A program made the translations under genes and the position numbers. Below, in pieces: positions 40,151 through 51,182 of a DNA stretch of 64,000 bases; within the stretch, counting starts at the first letter, position 1; each line of letters starts with the position of its first letter. The stretch covers positions 186,001 through 250,000 of the forward strand of contig JASANG010003810.1 of assembly GCA_030248215.1 (NCBI GenBank), given 5' to 3'. This DNA is from Enoplolaimus lenunculus (taxonomy: Eukaryota > Nematoda > Enoplea > Enoplida > Thoracostomopsidae). The notes beneath the pieces are model-generated. The model had not been told where the DNA came from. It did not search any database and worked only from the letters and a program-made list of their open reading frames with translations.

Positions 40151-40621
40151 AGCTGCAAATATTTTCAAAACAACATTCTGATTGACCAATCAAACTGCAC
40201 GTGCAAGATATCCAAGCGACTTGCCGTTGCGTTCACAGGTGCAAATTAAATTCAATAGCATCAATTCCAGTGAATAATTTGCAGTTGCCAGAACTTCAAA
40301 TCTGCTTTGTGACCAAATATGTATACATGCAAGTTTACAAGTTTTTGCTGCAAAAACTTGCACGTGTGAATAGTTACTTAGTGGTATATGTATCAAAATT
40401 TAAAGTATTTAAGTCCCCTTCAAACAAAAAATTCTGGCTACGCCCATGAGTGTCGGTGATGCATATTTCAACAACAATACGCCGCAACTGAGCATATCTT
40501 CTGTGTAGACGAGAATGCACCAGTCACCATTGCGTTTTTCTCTTGCTTTATCATTTATGAAGGTCAAAATCATAAAATCAGAGAAAATTTTAATTTCGAT
40601 GCATGGAAGAAAACTGCAATG
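40151..40621. other. Unassigned stretch
   Basis: Short frames are open on both strands between 40190 and 40450 (for example MQDIQATCRCVHRCKLN) with no splice or homology support. Confidence 0.3.
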
Positions 40622-40782
40622 TTACTTTTAGTACCATAACCCAAGCCTAAGCGTATTCCTAAACCTACGCGTAAAAAATAAGTGTTAATCCTAAGCGCAA
40701 GCAACAATAGTCTAAACTCTAATCCTATTCTATTGCAGTCGTGCAAGAAAACGGGACGGATCTAAAAGTAACATTGGCCGTA
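40622..40782 (-). repeat. TIR element family B, type iii copy
   Basis: AGTACCATAACCCAAGCC at one side and ACGGATCTAAAAGTAACATTG at the other, with TCTATTGCAGTCGTGCAAG inside. Confidence 0.7.
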
Positions 40783-40844
40783 GACTTGATGTCCGTGTTC
40801 ATTCTCGACCTAAACCTTTAGTCTTTTCTATTTTGAGGTGAGTT

Positions 40845-41016
40845 CAGGCCCGTAGCCAGCTCACCATTGCTAGGGGGGGCACGAAAAATTTTTCAGGAGG
40901 GGCATTCACTGATTTTCAATGCCTTTATACAAGCAAGATTGAAAATCTTCTAGAGGGGGGCCAAAATTTTTCCAGGGTCGTTGAGACCTCCAGCCCCCAC
41001 TTTGGCTACGGGCCCG
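40845..41016 (+). repeat. TIR element family E, copy E8 (best preserved)
   Basis: GGCCCGTAGCCAGCTCACC opens it and TTTGGCTACGGGCCCGG closes it. The terminal 12 bp GGCCCGTAGCCA are perfectly inverted. Confidence 0.92.
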
Positions 41017-41208
41017 GGTGAGTTCTGATCTAGTCGACCCCTCATTGAATTACGGCAACCAGCGTTTAAGAAGGTTGCATACCAGTGTCAAATAAGTCTC
41101 ATTGTCGAATTTTGGTTTATTAACACTTTCCCTAAGTCCCACATTCCCTATGCAGTAATTCAAAGCTTACCTTTTTGCCACTACCGAGACAACCTCAAAA
41201 GTGCTTGC

Positions 41209-41375
41209 GCTAGGCCGTAGTCAGCTCACCTTGCTAGGAATGCGCTAAAAAAAATTCACAAACGGCATACAAGGGTTTTTGATGACTTTCAAGGACGGTT
41301 GAAAATTTTCTAGGGGCCCCAAAATTTCCCCAGGGTGGGCTGAGCTGTTCTCGCTCCCTGGTGGCTACGGGCCCG
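41209..41375 (+). repeat. TIR element family E, copy E9
   Basis: GCTAGGCCGTAGTCAGCTCACC opens it and TGGTGGCTACGGGCCCGG closes it. It lies about 190 bp downstream of E8 in the same orientation. Confidence 0.88.
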
Positions 41376-41501
41376 GCTCGGGCACGTAGAGCGTTTTAAA
41401 CTATTTCAAATTGGTTGATTTTCAACTTGAATTGTTGGACTGTTTCAAAATCCTAAACAACAGAGTTTCTTTTAGATTGTAAACATTTAAATATATAGAG
41501 T

Positions 41502-42149
41502 ATGTCATTGCTTATTACAAGGACAACAATAATAATTACAGCTCTTCAGTCAGTAACCCCCTCACCAGACATTTTCCCATCTGACACGAGCAATCACTAC
41601 ATGAATTTCGAGTCTTCAACAGCGAATCAACCACAGAACTCAGTCATCGCTTTGTCTACTTCAACGTCCATTTTCCCACGCTTCACACTACGCGAGAATA
41701 ATTTCCAAACATTTCCGTCGCGTGAAAAATTTTCACACTCTCGTCACGTCATTAGACGCAGTGGGAAATTTACTCACGCTCATTACGTCATCAGACGACG
41801 TGGGAAATTATCCTATGGACATCATATTCGTGAGAAATTATCTTTTGGACGTCATATTCGTGGGAAAAAATCACACGCTTATGCGAGCGCTGCGGGAATT
41901 TGGCATAATCACAGCGTGGGAAAACGTTGGTTATTCGCACAAGATTACAATCGTGCGCGTGCGATGCGACAACTAACCAAAGTATTGCAACCTCCGTTGT
42001 GGCGAAACTACACAAATCGCAAGACGTTTGACAATTTCGATCGTGGGAATTTACTTGACAACGAGCAAATAATGTTCAGAGGATACACTTTGACACCCGG
42101 ATGGCAAAATCGCATTCGTAATCAACTGTTTACGAATATTTTATTTTGA
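41502..42149 (+). CDS. Possible single-exon gene for a basic repeat-containing protein
   Basis: A 215-codon frame starts with ATG after TATATAGAGT and ends TGA-type at 42147-42149. The first 20 residues, MSLLITRTTIIITALQSVTP, are hydrophobic enough to be a weak signal peptide. A Ser/Thr/Asn-rich part follows, then imperfect repeats of about 14 residues (SRHVIRRSGKFTH, AHYVIRRRGKLSY, GHHIREKLSF, GRHIRGKKSH), and a mixed C-terminal part (MRQLTKVLQPPLWRNYTNRK). Codon content and length are better than any random frame nearby, and its DNA is unlike the flanking elements. The family is not recognised. It could also be a terminal exon (TTCTTTTAG at 41474) rather than a whole gene. A B element begins 39 bp after the stop. 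Confidence 0.5.
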   Translation: MSLLITRTTIIITALQSVTPSPDIFPSDTSNHYMNFESSTANQPQNSVIALSTSTSIFPRFTLRENNFQTFPSREKFSHSRHVIRRSGKFTHAHYVIRRRGKLSYGHHIREKLSFGRHIRGKKSHAYASAAGIWHNHSVGKRWLFAQDYNRARAMRQLTKVLQPPLWRNYTNRKTFDNFDRGNLLDNEQIMFRGYTLTPGWQNRIRNQLFTNILF

Positions 42150-42187
42150 TAAAACACAACCGACAACACTATAGTAAATCTACCATA

Positions 42188-42386
42188 ACCCATGTAAAGA
42201 TCTGGGGCGGAACGTTTTTCTGTGAGACTGCAATAAAAAGTAAAGCTTATAAACCTTTAGACTAATTTTTTTTGCTTAGTCGTCTTCGGCTTAGGTTTAG
42301 GTATAAATTCATCGTTGCACTTTGGCTTAGGCTTTAGGTTTAGGAATATGCTTATACTACTGTTACAGCGCTGTTGTAAACATTGA
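42188..42386 (+). repeat. TIR element family B, type i copy
   Basis: It runs from ACCCATGTAAAGATCTGGGG to TTACAGCGCTGTTGTAAAC. Confidence 0.85.
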
Positions 42387-43021
42387 CTTGAACCAGTAAT
42401 TAAGTTTTAATTGTTTGATCGGGCGGGACGTAACCTTTGTGTCATTTTTTGAGAGGATAAAAATTTAATAAAAGAAACTATTTTGACCTAAATCCAAAAG
42501 GATATCTTAGATCCTGGTTAAATGTTCTAATTTCCGGTCTACAGAATTTTCGGGTACCGATATATTATACTCTATTCCTCTCCTATCGCATACGTCTCTA
42601 TAATTTAACCCACTGCCGGCGTTAATATCGCCGCCCCACAACACGTCCGACGGGCTCCCAATAAAATGTTTCGCAGCTCTAAAAATCATGGTCCACGAAA
42701 AAAGTTGTTTCAGTTCCCCAAGATGGTGTACCTCAAAGGTCGAAGCCTAGCCCCCAATTGTGAGTTTAGGACGCGACCGGCAGTGCAGATTTGAACCGAA
42801 AAATCTGAGATTTTAATGACGTCACTGAGAAATTAGTCGTTTCTGTATCCGATAAGTATCAGCTTTTCATAAAGTATATTATACTCAATAAAAATTAAAC
42901 CAATTGTAAATTGGTCAAAATACTTAGCCAGTTCAAGCTTAGTTTAGTCATGATTTAAACCAAAACGATGGACTCAAAACGTTTCTAGGTGACACGTTTA
43001 ACCTTTAAATCGTCTGATTTA
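42387..43021. other. Unassigned stretch
   Basis: No supported gene was found. A minus-strand frame of about 60 codons at 42507-42689 has no supporting signal. Confidence 0.35.
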
Positions 43022-43417
43022 CTGTAGTGACCCGAATGAGAGATGAGTAATAAGAGAGATCTCCATTTTGAGTCCCAATGAGTTGGAGTCTATATTGCTA
43101 ATACGGGTCCGTAAGCTGATCGAGTCAATAAACCTTAATTAGAGTCCATAAATGTCAATTACCCCTAACTGTAGTGCATAAATGACTCCAGGACCAAATA
43201 AAGATGAGCTCGAATGTTTAAAGCATGCTTAAGTTTGAAAATAAAACCCTATAAGTATAACCTTGCATTATCGCCTATTATGAAGCTTTTGATACAAACC
43301 GGGTATATATCAATTACGAACGGTAGCCGAGGGTGGGTTAAAAATAAATAACAGGAGGATTCCCTCTGGAGAGGCCAAATAAACATTAGTCTCCCCTCTT
43401 ATTCGGGTCAGTACAGT
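43022..43417. repeat. TIR element family F, complete copy F1
   Basis: CTGTAGTGACCCGAATGAG at the left is mirrored by CTCTTATTCGGGTCAGTACAG at the right, with TA outside each end. Core markers are GACTCCAGGACCAAATAA and GGCGATAATGCAAGG-type sequence. Confidence 0.9.
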
Positions 43418-43769
43418 ATACGCATAATATATTGTGATCAAAGTCGCGTCGAAACATCTGCTCATAGAGTACGAATTGTGGAAAATTGAACTTAAACTTT
43501 CTTCTGCTAAGGCGTAGGGCTTGGGTATAGGCTTTTTCTTACGCTAAGGTTTTGCGGAATATATATGCTTTGTTCAGTGGGCTTTTGAAACTTAGTTTTG
43601 TCTTCAAACACAGGGGCCAATTTTAGGCCACCCTCATTGTTTGTGAGGGGTTGGCGATGCGTCGAACGCCCTGTACAAATATGATATGCTGTGTAAATCT
43701 GCACCGGTGTATAAAAGTTATCTGTTTAACTCTGATACGCCCAAATATGCGAAAAATTTTGGTCCACGT

Positions 43770-43957
43770 ATAGAACAGGGCCGGAACAGTAGTATAAGCA
43801 TATTCCTAAGCCTAAGCATAAACCTAAGCGTATGGATGAGCCTATTCCTAAGCCTAGGCCTAAGCTTAAGCCAAGCAAAAAAATTAGTCTAAAGCTTAAA
43901 CTGACTCTATTATAGCCCCTCCGGAAATCGATCCGGCACTGTTCTATACATGGGCCA
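43770..43957 (-). repeat. TIR element family B, type ii copy
   Basis: It runs from GGTCCACGTATAGAACAGGG to CACTGTTCTATACATGGGCC. Confidence 0.92.
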
Positions 43958-44364
43958 AAATTTTAATATCAGACTATTTTCGAGCGAACTCTGGCTGCGG
44001 AGGAAATGTTACCTAAAACACTCTATATTTTAAATTGACCACTTTCCAAACGATTCAGTTGAGCTTTGAAACCAGGTATAAGGATGCGATTGGACTCAAC
44101 GTCACGTAAAATCCCGATCAGTTCAACTCCAGTGTTATTTTTAAAGTCAGGCCGTCCTTGATGAGATGTCCATTCGCCAAATTCAAATGGTGCTAGAATG
44201 AACGTTGCGTCTTGCAATAACAACACAAATTTTTGCAGTACTGCGATAATCTAGCACGCAACTGAACTCAGCAAGCGAGACTTTACTACCTGCAATTAAT
44301 AGCCAAAAGCTTTGAAAATATTACTTTAAAGTAATTATTTATTACTTTTCATAATATCTATCTA
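43958..44364. other. Unassigned stretch
   Basis: A 67-codon minus-strand frame (44023-44226, MLLLQDATFILAPFEFGEW) has protein-like composition but no splice or family evidence. Confidence 0.25.
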
Positions 44365-44575
44365 CACTGCAAAAAATGGTGAGTAAAATGAACTCTCTCC
44401 GAAACAGGCTGTACGGGACTACACACACTGAGTCAAATTCGACTCCGCGCCAGAATCAAAAGCGCGACTCAGTGACGCGAATTTGACTCTGGCAGAGTCG
44501 AATTTGGACTCAATTTGTGTAGTCAGGAAAAGCCTATTTCGGAGACAGTCTATTTGACTCATCATTTGTTGCAGT
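44365..44575. repeat. Foldback element family C, copy C6
   Basis: CACTGCAAAAAATGGTGAG to CTCATCATTTGTTGCAGTG. TA flanks both ends (TCTA before, TATG after). Confidence 0.88.
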
Positions 44576-44740
44576 GTATGTCTAATAATTAACTAAGATA
44601 TGTCTGTAAATTTAGCTAAAGTACAACACTAAACAAGCTGAATTCTCACGGAGCTTTGACCACCTACCAGCTCACCGTTTCAGAGCAACTAAACAATCAT
44701 TTTGACTGGCTTTCGCAGCAACTTTTACGTGATTAAATTG

Positions 44741-44800
44741 TGTTTAGTCAGGAAAAGCCTATTTCGGAGAGAGTCAATTTGACTCACTATTTTTGCAGTA
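44741..44800. repeat. Foldback element family C, one-arm fragment
   Basis: TAGTCAGGAAAAGCCTATTTC to CACTATTTTTGCAGTA, right arm only. Confidence 0.7.
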
Positions 44801-44977
44801 CACAGTAAAATGGTAAATAGTTTATCATCCGTACGTGGCGGACTTGATCGAACGTCGGCCGGAAGGGGTCCGGATCTCGATCATGCGGACATGGACCGAA
44901 CTGGATCGCAGCATTCCGTGGCTAGAATCCTTAAGAAAATTTAGACTGACCCGGTTCGGTCCATACTAATAGTATAG

Positions 44978-45116
44978 GCTAATATATGGAACAGATCGGA
45001 ACAGTAGTAAGAGCATATTCCCAAGCCTAAGCATAAGCAAAAAATAGTCTAAAGCATATGCTTACTGTATTCCAGACTCACGGAATAACGTTCCGGCCGT
45101 GATCTGTACATGAGCA
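44978..45116 (-). repeat. TIR element family B, short copy
   Basis: GCTAATATATGGAACAGATCG to CGTGATCTGTACATGAGC, with a two-hexamer core. Confidence 0.8.
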
Positions 45117-45184
45117 CTAGTATGGACACCTTGATCCATAGTATTCAGTAAAAAGCATGTGCTAAGTGTGTATGAAACCTAGCA

Positions 45185-45292
45185 TAATCCTAACCTAAGC
45201 CTAAAGCAAAAAAATGTATATAACCTGAATCTAAACCTACTCTTTTATAGACCCATCAGAAACCTGGACGCCCCTTTAAGTAACATGGGCCA
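45185..45292 (-). repeat. TIR element family B, type iii partial copy
   Basis: AATCCTAACCTAAGCCTAAAG to CCCTTTAAGTAACATGGGCC. Only the right type iii end is present. Confidence 0.75.
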
Positions 45293-45363
45293 TCTTCGTT
45301 ATCAAGTCCTCTGCCCAAAAGAGGGAGCTCGACCTTGAGCAATGGCAGCGGTAAACGTAGCCA

Positions 45364-45537
45364 CGGGCCCGTAGCCAAGGTGGAACCACGGGGGGGGGGG
45401 GGCTCAGCCTGGAAAACGTATATATGGTTCGCCTAGAAAATCTTCAACCTTTGCTTGTAACTCAACAACAACCCTTGTATGTGCCGATGTAAAAAATTTT
45501 AGCCCCCACAGAAAAATGAGCTGGGTACAGGCCTGCG
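45364..45537 (-). repeat. TIR element family E, copy E10, with a 15-G run
   Basis: GGGCCCGTAGCCAAGGTGG opens it and ATGAGCTGGGTACAGGCCTG closes it. A homopolymer of about 15 G lies near 45389. Confidence 0.82.
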
Positions 45538-45860
45538 TAGTCAGTATTTCACGTTGATGAACTCAAGGCTGCACGATTTTAGCCAAACTGGAACTTGGCT
45601 GTGGTGCAGTGTGTAAAATTTTGAAATTCTGTCCCTCGATAAGCTTATTATCTGGTTGAACGGGGACCCAGTAATTTTTCAGGAAGTTTTAATTTAATGA
45701 ACCCAACCCTGAAAACCCTTTTCAGGTTAAAATCACTTGGATTTTGCACAGTGTCGCACAGCCTAAAGCTCATATTCAACAAATTTACAACCAGTAATGA
45801 GAAATTCAAATGCAGTGTATACCTAGTCGGATGGCACAAAATTTTAGACAGAACAATAAA
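45538..45860. other. Unassigned stretch
   Basis: Overlapping short frames on both strands have no support. Confidence 0.35.
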
Positions 45861-46025
45861 TACATGTAAAGATCAGGCGCGGAACGTTTTTCTACGGGAC
45901 TGCAATAGAGTAGACTTACGCGTTAGATCATTTTTTGCTTAGGCATCGGCTTAGGCGTAGCTTTAACCTCATTCTTACGCTTAGGCTGTGGAATATGCTT
46001 ATACTACTGTTACAGCCCTGTTGTA
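45861..46025 (+). repeat. TIR element family B, type i copy
   Basis: ATACATGTAAAGATCAGGCG to CTGTTACAGCCCTGTTGTATT. Confidence 0.82.
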
Positions 46026-46140
46026 TTAGTCGAAAAATAAAACAGTGTTATAATCATTTCAATAGTTTAAGGGGTTAAATTTTGTTACTGAAAAATCATT
46101 GTCAAATTGTACGTTTGTTTTCGAACTCGTATCCGGTATG

Positions 46141-46305
46141 CAGGACCGTAGCCAGCTCATCTTTCTACGGGGAGGCTAAGAATTTTTCAGGAGCGGCATG
46201 CAAGGATTTCGTTGACTTACAAGCAAGATTGAAACTTTTCTAGGGGGGCAAAAATTTTCCAGCGAGGCTGAGCCCCCCTGCCCCCTCCGTGGGCTACTGG
46301 TCCGC
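46141..46305 (+). repeat. TIR element family E, copy E11
   Basis: CAGGACCGTAGCCAGCTCATC to CCGTGGGCTACTGGTCCG. Confidence 0.85.
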
Positions 46306-46369
46306 CGGTATGATTTTACTTAAAAAACCCATCATTGTAGGACCAAGTTCAGTGCTTTACTTAGAATTA

Positions 46370-46507
46370 AGACTATACTTTTTTGGACGTCCGGCGCCGT
46401 CTGTCACCCGTCCGGTGTCGTCCGTCACTGTGCAGTATCGTACGCAAATAACTCACATACGATAACGTATGGTAACGGACGGTGACGAACGGCGCCACAC
46501 GTCAAGT
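46370..46507. repeat. CpG-rich foldback element family K, copy K1
   Basis: ACTATACTTTTTTGGACGTCC at the left and GCCACACGTCAAGTATAGCG at the right are inverted. The interior is rich in CCGTC/GACGG (GTCCGGTGTCGTCCGTCAC, GGTAACGGACGGTGACG). Confidence 0.82.
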
Positions 46508-46710
46508 ATAGCGCAACCCATACTGTACCAAATTTCTGAACAATTAAAAATATATCTTGAGGAGACAGAAAACAATAGATGAAACCTTTATTTTCTTTAA
46601 AAATTCCAAATTATATAAAGTTTAAAATATAAATGTATCCGTTTAAAAGTTTTGATTCTCAACTGCGTGTAGTATCTATTGAAAGTTATAGTTCTAATAA
46701 ATTATTCAGT

Positions 46711-46892
46711 CGGTCCATGTATACCCCAGGGCCGGAACAGTGGTATAAGCATATTTCTAAGCCTTAAGCCTAAGCGTAAAGATAAGCCTATTTCTAAGCC
46801 TAAGCCTAAGCAAAAAAGTTAGTCTGAAGCTTAATTTGACACTATTACAGCCCTGCAGGAAAACGTTTCGGCCCTGTTCTATACATCGGTCT
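46711..46892 (-). repeat. TIR element family B, type ii copy
   Basis: CGGTCCATGTATACCCCAGGG to CCCTGTTCTATACATCGGTC. Confidence 0.9.
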
Positions 46893-47082
46893 TTCAGTTA
46901 ATCGGAATGCCGAATTTACGAATCTTATAAATTCCGTACGGTGCAAATAAAGTTAAATATTTAAATTTAAGCCAAATTGGTTCTTCGAAAACTGGCTGTC
47001 TTTGACCTTAAACAAGCCAAAATTTTCGTCACTCAAAACAAAATACCTGCTTTGCATATCGAAGCTGGATTGCATCGGCTTA

Positions 47083-47454
47083 CTGTAGAGATCTGAATAA
47101 GAGGGGGGTAATAAGACGGAGGCGGTCCCCATTTTGAGTCCCAATCAATAGGAGTCCGTATCTATAATATGAGTACGTAAGCGGATAGAGCTCCTAAACC
47201 CTAATTAGAGTCCATAAATGTCAATTTTCCCTAATTGTACCGCATAAATGACTCCAGGACCAAATAATGTTGAGTACGAAACTTTAAAGCGAACTTAAGT
47301 TTTGAAAGTACATTCCTAAGTATAACCTTGCATTATCGCTCAAGCTATTGACACAAGACAAATAAACGTTTCATTCAACGGATAGTTGCAATACCGAATA
47401 TGTACCAGTAACGAACAGTGGCGGAGGGTGGGTTAAAAATAAATAACAGTCCTA
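47083..47454. repeat. TIR element family F, right-truncated copy F2
   Basis: CTGTAGAGATCTGAATAAGAG opens it. It continues collinearly with F1 through GGTTAAAAATAAATAACAGTC, then stops about 70 bp short of the right end. Confidence 0.85.
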
Positions 47455-47527
47455 TATTTTGAAACTAATCAAACGCCAACTATGTGACACAACCTATAAT
47501 CCAACTGGTAACAGGTGGTGCTACATA

Positions 47528-47583
47528 CACAGCAAAGTCTATTTTGGAGAGAGAGTCAATTTGACTCACCATTTTTTTGCAGT
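47528..47583. repeat. Foldback element family C, internally deleted copy
   Basis: CACAGCAAAGTCTATTTTGG to CACCATTTTTTTGCAGTG. The left arm is reduced to a few bases. Confidence 0.65.
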
Positions 47584-48995
47584 GTATACTCTTAAGAATA
47601 CGGACCTCAAATTGCAATTTTATCAAATCTTACAAATTGTAATCACTCAAGGTTCAGCCGGAAAACTAAAATTACACAAACGGGCAGGGCTAAAAATTTT
47701 AGAAAATATCTAAATATTTACAGCGTATACACTGTAGAAATATACGCTTGTCTTTGAATTCTCTGAATCAAAACTGACGATAGGATGAATAAATATTTTT
47801 TTCCTTCATGTCTATACGCTATTGGCTGTTTTAGAATCAAATTTAGTTCACTAGTATGGTTATAGTGTTCAATGGATATATAAATACATATGTATATACA
47901 TATATAATATATCTAGAAAAATCTAGGTATAGATTACTGACTATATATGTTTGAGCAGGGCTTTTACTACTGGGACGAAACAGGACTCGGTTCCAAAACG
48001 TGATCGTTAGTTTGGACCAACTTTCTTCGGCAGAATTAAAAGAAACTTTCGAAAAATATCCTTGCTACTTCTGAGACAAATCTTACTCCATGGGCTAATA
48101 ATTCCTAGCTAACAAGGGTGTGTTTGTATAGAAAATGCCTACGTAATACATTTTTACGTATATATCTATGTAATATATATAATTTTAGCTTTTGAATGTA
48201 TGAAACTGAAAAAAATTTTCACGTCTATATGAAATTTTACTATATGATTTAAAAATACGGAAATTCTCGGCTATTAATGTTTAAGTATAGTTTCGAAGAA
48301 TTGGGTTTGTTTGAATATAAAAACAGGCAAAAAAATTAATACAAAAATTGGCCAAGTAAAGAACTTAACACCAGTAAATCACAGGTTATGCAATTTAACT
48401 GGCAACCTGAGCCGGAATCCTGAAAGCCGACGCCTGCATCTGGTTTAATCCAGCCACTGGCTTTACCGTTACTAATATTTTTGCCGTTTCCCAGAATCCG
48501 TGCAGGTCTAACCCCGTTAGAGTTACACCAAATTTCCCACAAATCTAAATCCGTTAGATTTGGCCCAACCACCGTGGTTTCCTTCACATCCTATGCCACC
48601 GTGACTATTCTTACACGAATTCAATTCAACCTTAGTTACCAATAAACTTCCGCCTTTAACCAAGATACGCCAACGCAATTCACAAAATTATAGGTAATAT
48701 ATGCACACTTAACGCAGAAATTAGACGACCGATTTGACTAGCTCCAAAAACCAAACTGATTCCGGTCCTGGCTACCCTTTCCTGCATCTCGACCTCATTT
48801 GCATTTCGCCGACACCCACAATTGGGTGTCCGCTATGCGGTTGAGGTCCAGAGCCACACATCCGGTACACTTCCGCAACAACAACAACAATGTTAGACAC
48901 TCATACCATAAAGCACCATATTGGTGCTGACATAGCCTAGCTATGTCGTTATTCGCAATATAGGCCAGCCAACTTGAAATGCAACATTAATCAGC
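47584..48995. other. Long stretch without assigned features
   Basis: No gene was recognised over about 1.4 kb. A minus-strand frame of 83 codons (48336-48587) and a GC-richer patch at 48770-48860 (CGACACCCACAATTGGGTG) stand out slightly. No splice or family evidence supports either. Confidence 0.35.
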
Positions 48996-49233
48996 CACAG
49001 GGCCGAACAGTATTACAAGCATACTTTTAAGTCTAAGCCTAAGCCTAAGCCCAAGCATAAGCCTAAGCCTAAGCATAAGCCTAAGCTTGTGGGTTTATAA
49101 AAGAGTAGATTTTAATTCTAGATTATACATTTTTTCGGTTAGGCTTAGGCTTAGGAACTCATTTTTGCAACGCTTAGGCTTAGGCTTAGGAATACGCTTA
49201 TTCTACTGTTACGCCCCTTAAAGTAACATTGGC
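48996..49233. repeat. TIR element family B, composite of two ends in opposite orientation
   Basis: From 48996 the hexamers read AGCCTAAGCCTAAGCC, then from about 49137 they switch to GGCTTAGGCTTAGG, ending with the type iii end CGCCCCTTAAAGTAACATTGG. It is a rearranged or head-to-head pair. Confidence 0.8.
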
Positions 49234-49362
49234 CATGAATTTTCATTAGAAACCAACTTCTGAATCGTATGCCTTCGCTTATAAAGTAGGGCTCTCTGCA
49301 GACCTGCCTTCCTTGGTTCCTTAAATAATCAAAAGGCCGAAATCTTAGGTATACCTCTCGTA

Positions 49363-49531
49363 CAGGCCCCTAGCCAGCTCACCTTGCTGGGGGAGCTAAA
49401 AATTTTTTAGTAGAACCATTCAAGAATTTTCAATGAGTAACAAGCAAGGCTGAAAATTTTCTAGGGGGGGCCTAAATTTTTGTGGAGGGGGCTGAGCTCC
49501 TTCTGTCCCCTCCCTTGGCTACGGGCCCGTA
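49363..49531 (+). repeat. TIR element family E, copy E12
   Basis: CAGGCCCCTAGCCAGCTCACC to CCCTTGGCTACGGGCCCG. Confidence 0.9.
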
Positions 49532-49714
49532 ATCGCACAATAAATGAAAAAATAAAATAAAATTAAAAAATTATGTCTTAGCATAAAATTTAACTATCAA
49601 AAATCGTTTTAGTGCTATGAAATTTATCGCATCTATGACGTGTATTTGTTTACCTTTTGCTATGTTTTGCTAATATGCTTCAAGTCCACAACCTGAAATG
49701 GTAGGTGGTAGGTG

Positions 49715-49903
49715 CACTGCAAAAAAACGGTGAGTCAAATTGTCTCTCTCCGAAATAGGCTTCTCGTGACTACACAAACTGAGCCAAATTCGACTCCGCC
49801 AAAGTCAAACGTGCAACTCAGTGAGTCGAGTTTGACTCAGTTTGTGTCGTCCGGCAAATCCTATTTCGGAGAAAGTCAATTTGACTCACCATTTTTTGCA
49901 GTG
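49715..49903. repeat. Foldback element family C, copy C9
   Basis: CACTGCAAAAAAACGGTGAG to CACCATTTTTTGCAGTG, about 190 bp. Confidence 0.88.
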
Positions 49904-50215
49904 TTAGATAGATTTACAGGGGGTAACGGAAATTCGTTCTTAAAATAGAAATCGTACAAGTCAGACAAAAACCTAAACGACGATGGGGCAAAAAAGTTCT
50001 TGAGGGGGGGTATGACGGCACACCATGCACTCCTGTAGTCGCTGGAGCTGGCTTGTTTGAACGTTGTCTTCAAACGCAATTTAAAATACTTCAAAAATCC
50101 TTCAAATTAAACATTGACGAAAAAATCTTGTTTCTTTGATTTAAATAAATTTATTTCACAAAATGCCATTTTCATGCTCATAAAATTCGCACATATATAG
50201 CATACAGCAAAAATT

Positions 50216-50470
50216 GTGTTTCATCACCTTTTGCCAGTCCGCCCGTCGCCAGAAATTTCTGGCTCTGCCGCTGTCATCACTCTACAACCATCATTGACCA
50301 TCAAGACGGTGTCGGATTTATTTAAACGTCGCTGTCCGGCCATGACACCGAATGTTATCAGAAGCATAGTGCAACTTTTAATTTTACTTTTCTGTGCCTA
50401 CACACTGGGACAATGGCACGCGCTTAGTCTTGGCATAATTTTTCGAAATTATCAATCAACAAGGTTGTAA
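50216..50470 (+). other. Short open frame with one hydrophobic segment, doubtful
   Basis: An 84-codon frame begins MFHHLLPVRPSPEISG and holds a plausible membrane segment, VQLLILLFCAYTLGQW. The DNA is less AT-rich than its surroundings and sits between a C and a B element. No acceptor or donor clearly delimits it, and there is no family match. Confidence 0.25.
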
Positions 50471-50490
50471 ATACTAAAATAAAATGTGAA

Positions 50491-50956
50491 GGGCCCATGT
50501 CTGCAACAGGGCCGGAACAGTAGTATAAGCATATTCCTAACCCTAAGCCTAAGCCTAAGCGTAAGCGTATGGGTGAGCCTGTTCCGAAGCCTAAGCCTAA
50601 GCCTAAGCCTATGCCTAAGCGTACGGGTGAGCCCATTCCGAAGCCTAAGCCTAAGCCTAAGCCTAAGCCTAAGCCTATGCTTAAGCGTATGGGTGAGCCC
50701 ATTCCGAAGCCTAAGCCTAAGCCTAAGCCTAAGCGTATGGGTGAGCCTATTCCGAAGCCTAAGCCTAAGCCTAAGCCTAAGCCTAAGCGTATGGGTGAGC
50801 CTATTCCTAAGCCTAAGCCTAAGCCTACGCGTATGGGTGAGCCTATTCCGAAGCCTAAGCCTAAGCCTAAGCCTAAGCAAAAAAATTAGTCTAAAGCTTA
50901 AACTGACTCCATTATATCCCCTCCGGAAAACGATGCGGCCCTGTTCTATAAATGGG
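50491..50956 (-). repeat. TIR element family B with the largest hexamer expansion
   Basis: GGGCCCATGTCTGCAACAGG opens it and GCCCTGTTCTATAAATGGGC closes it. The core has six or seven higher-order units, each made of 3-6 CCTAAG hexamers plus a CGTATGGGTGAGCCTATTCC-type spacer. Long Lys/Pro and Leu/Arg open frames across it are repeat artefacts. Confidence 0.95.
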
Positions 50957-51182
50957 CAATGTGAAGTATATACTTGAGCGAATAGCGAAAATTTTTTTCA
51001 GCTTCTCGTCTTATCAAGTTGAAAATGGCAAACTAGCGCAATTGTGTTTCGTTAAAAAATGAGACCCCTATATACCCTGAACCTCAACCGGGGGGTTCGA
51101 CCGGTGCTCCCAACGGCATCGCATGGCTGCGTGCTATAACAAATTTCCCCAGTGGTGCCCCTCTAAATTTAATTGTTAGCGC

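Noticed and set aside
50452-50977. Long open frames rich in Lys-Pro, Leu-Arg or Ser-Leu on both strands
   Set aside because: All are translations of the CCTAAG/TTAGGC hexamer array of a B element, open in several frames because the repeat has no stop.
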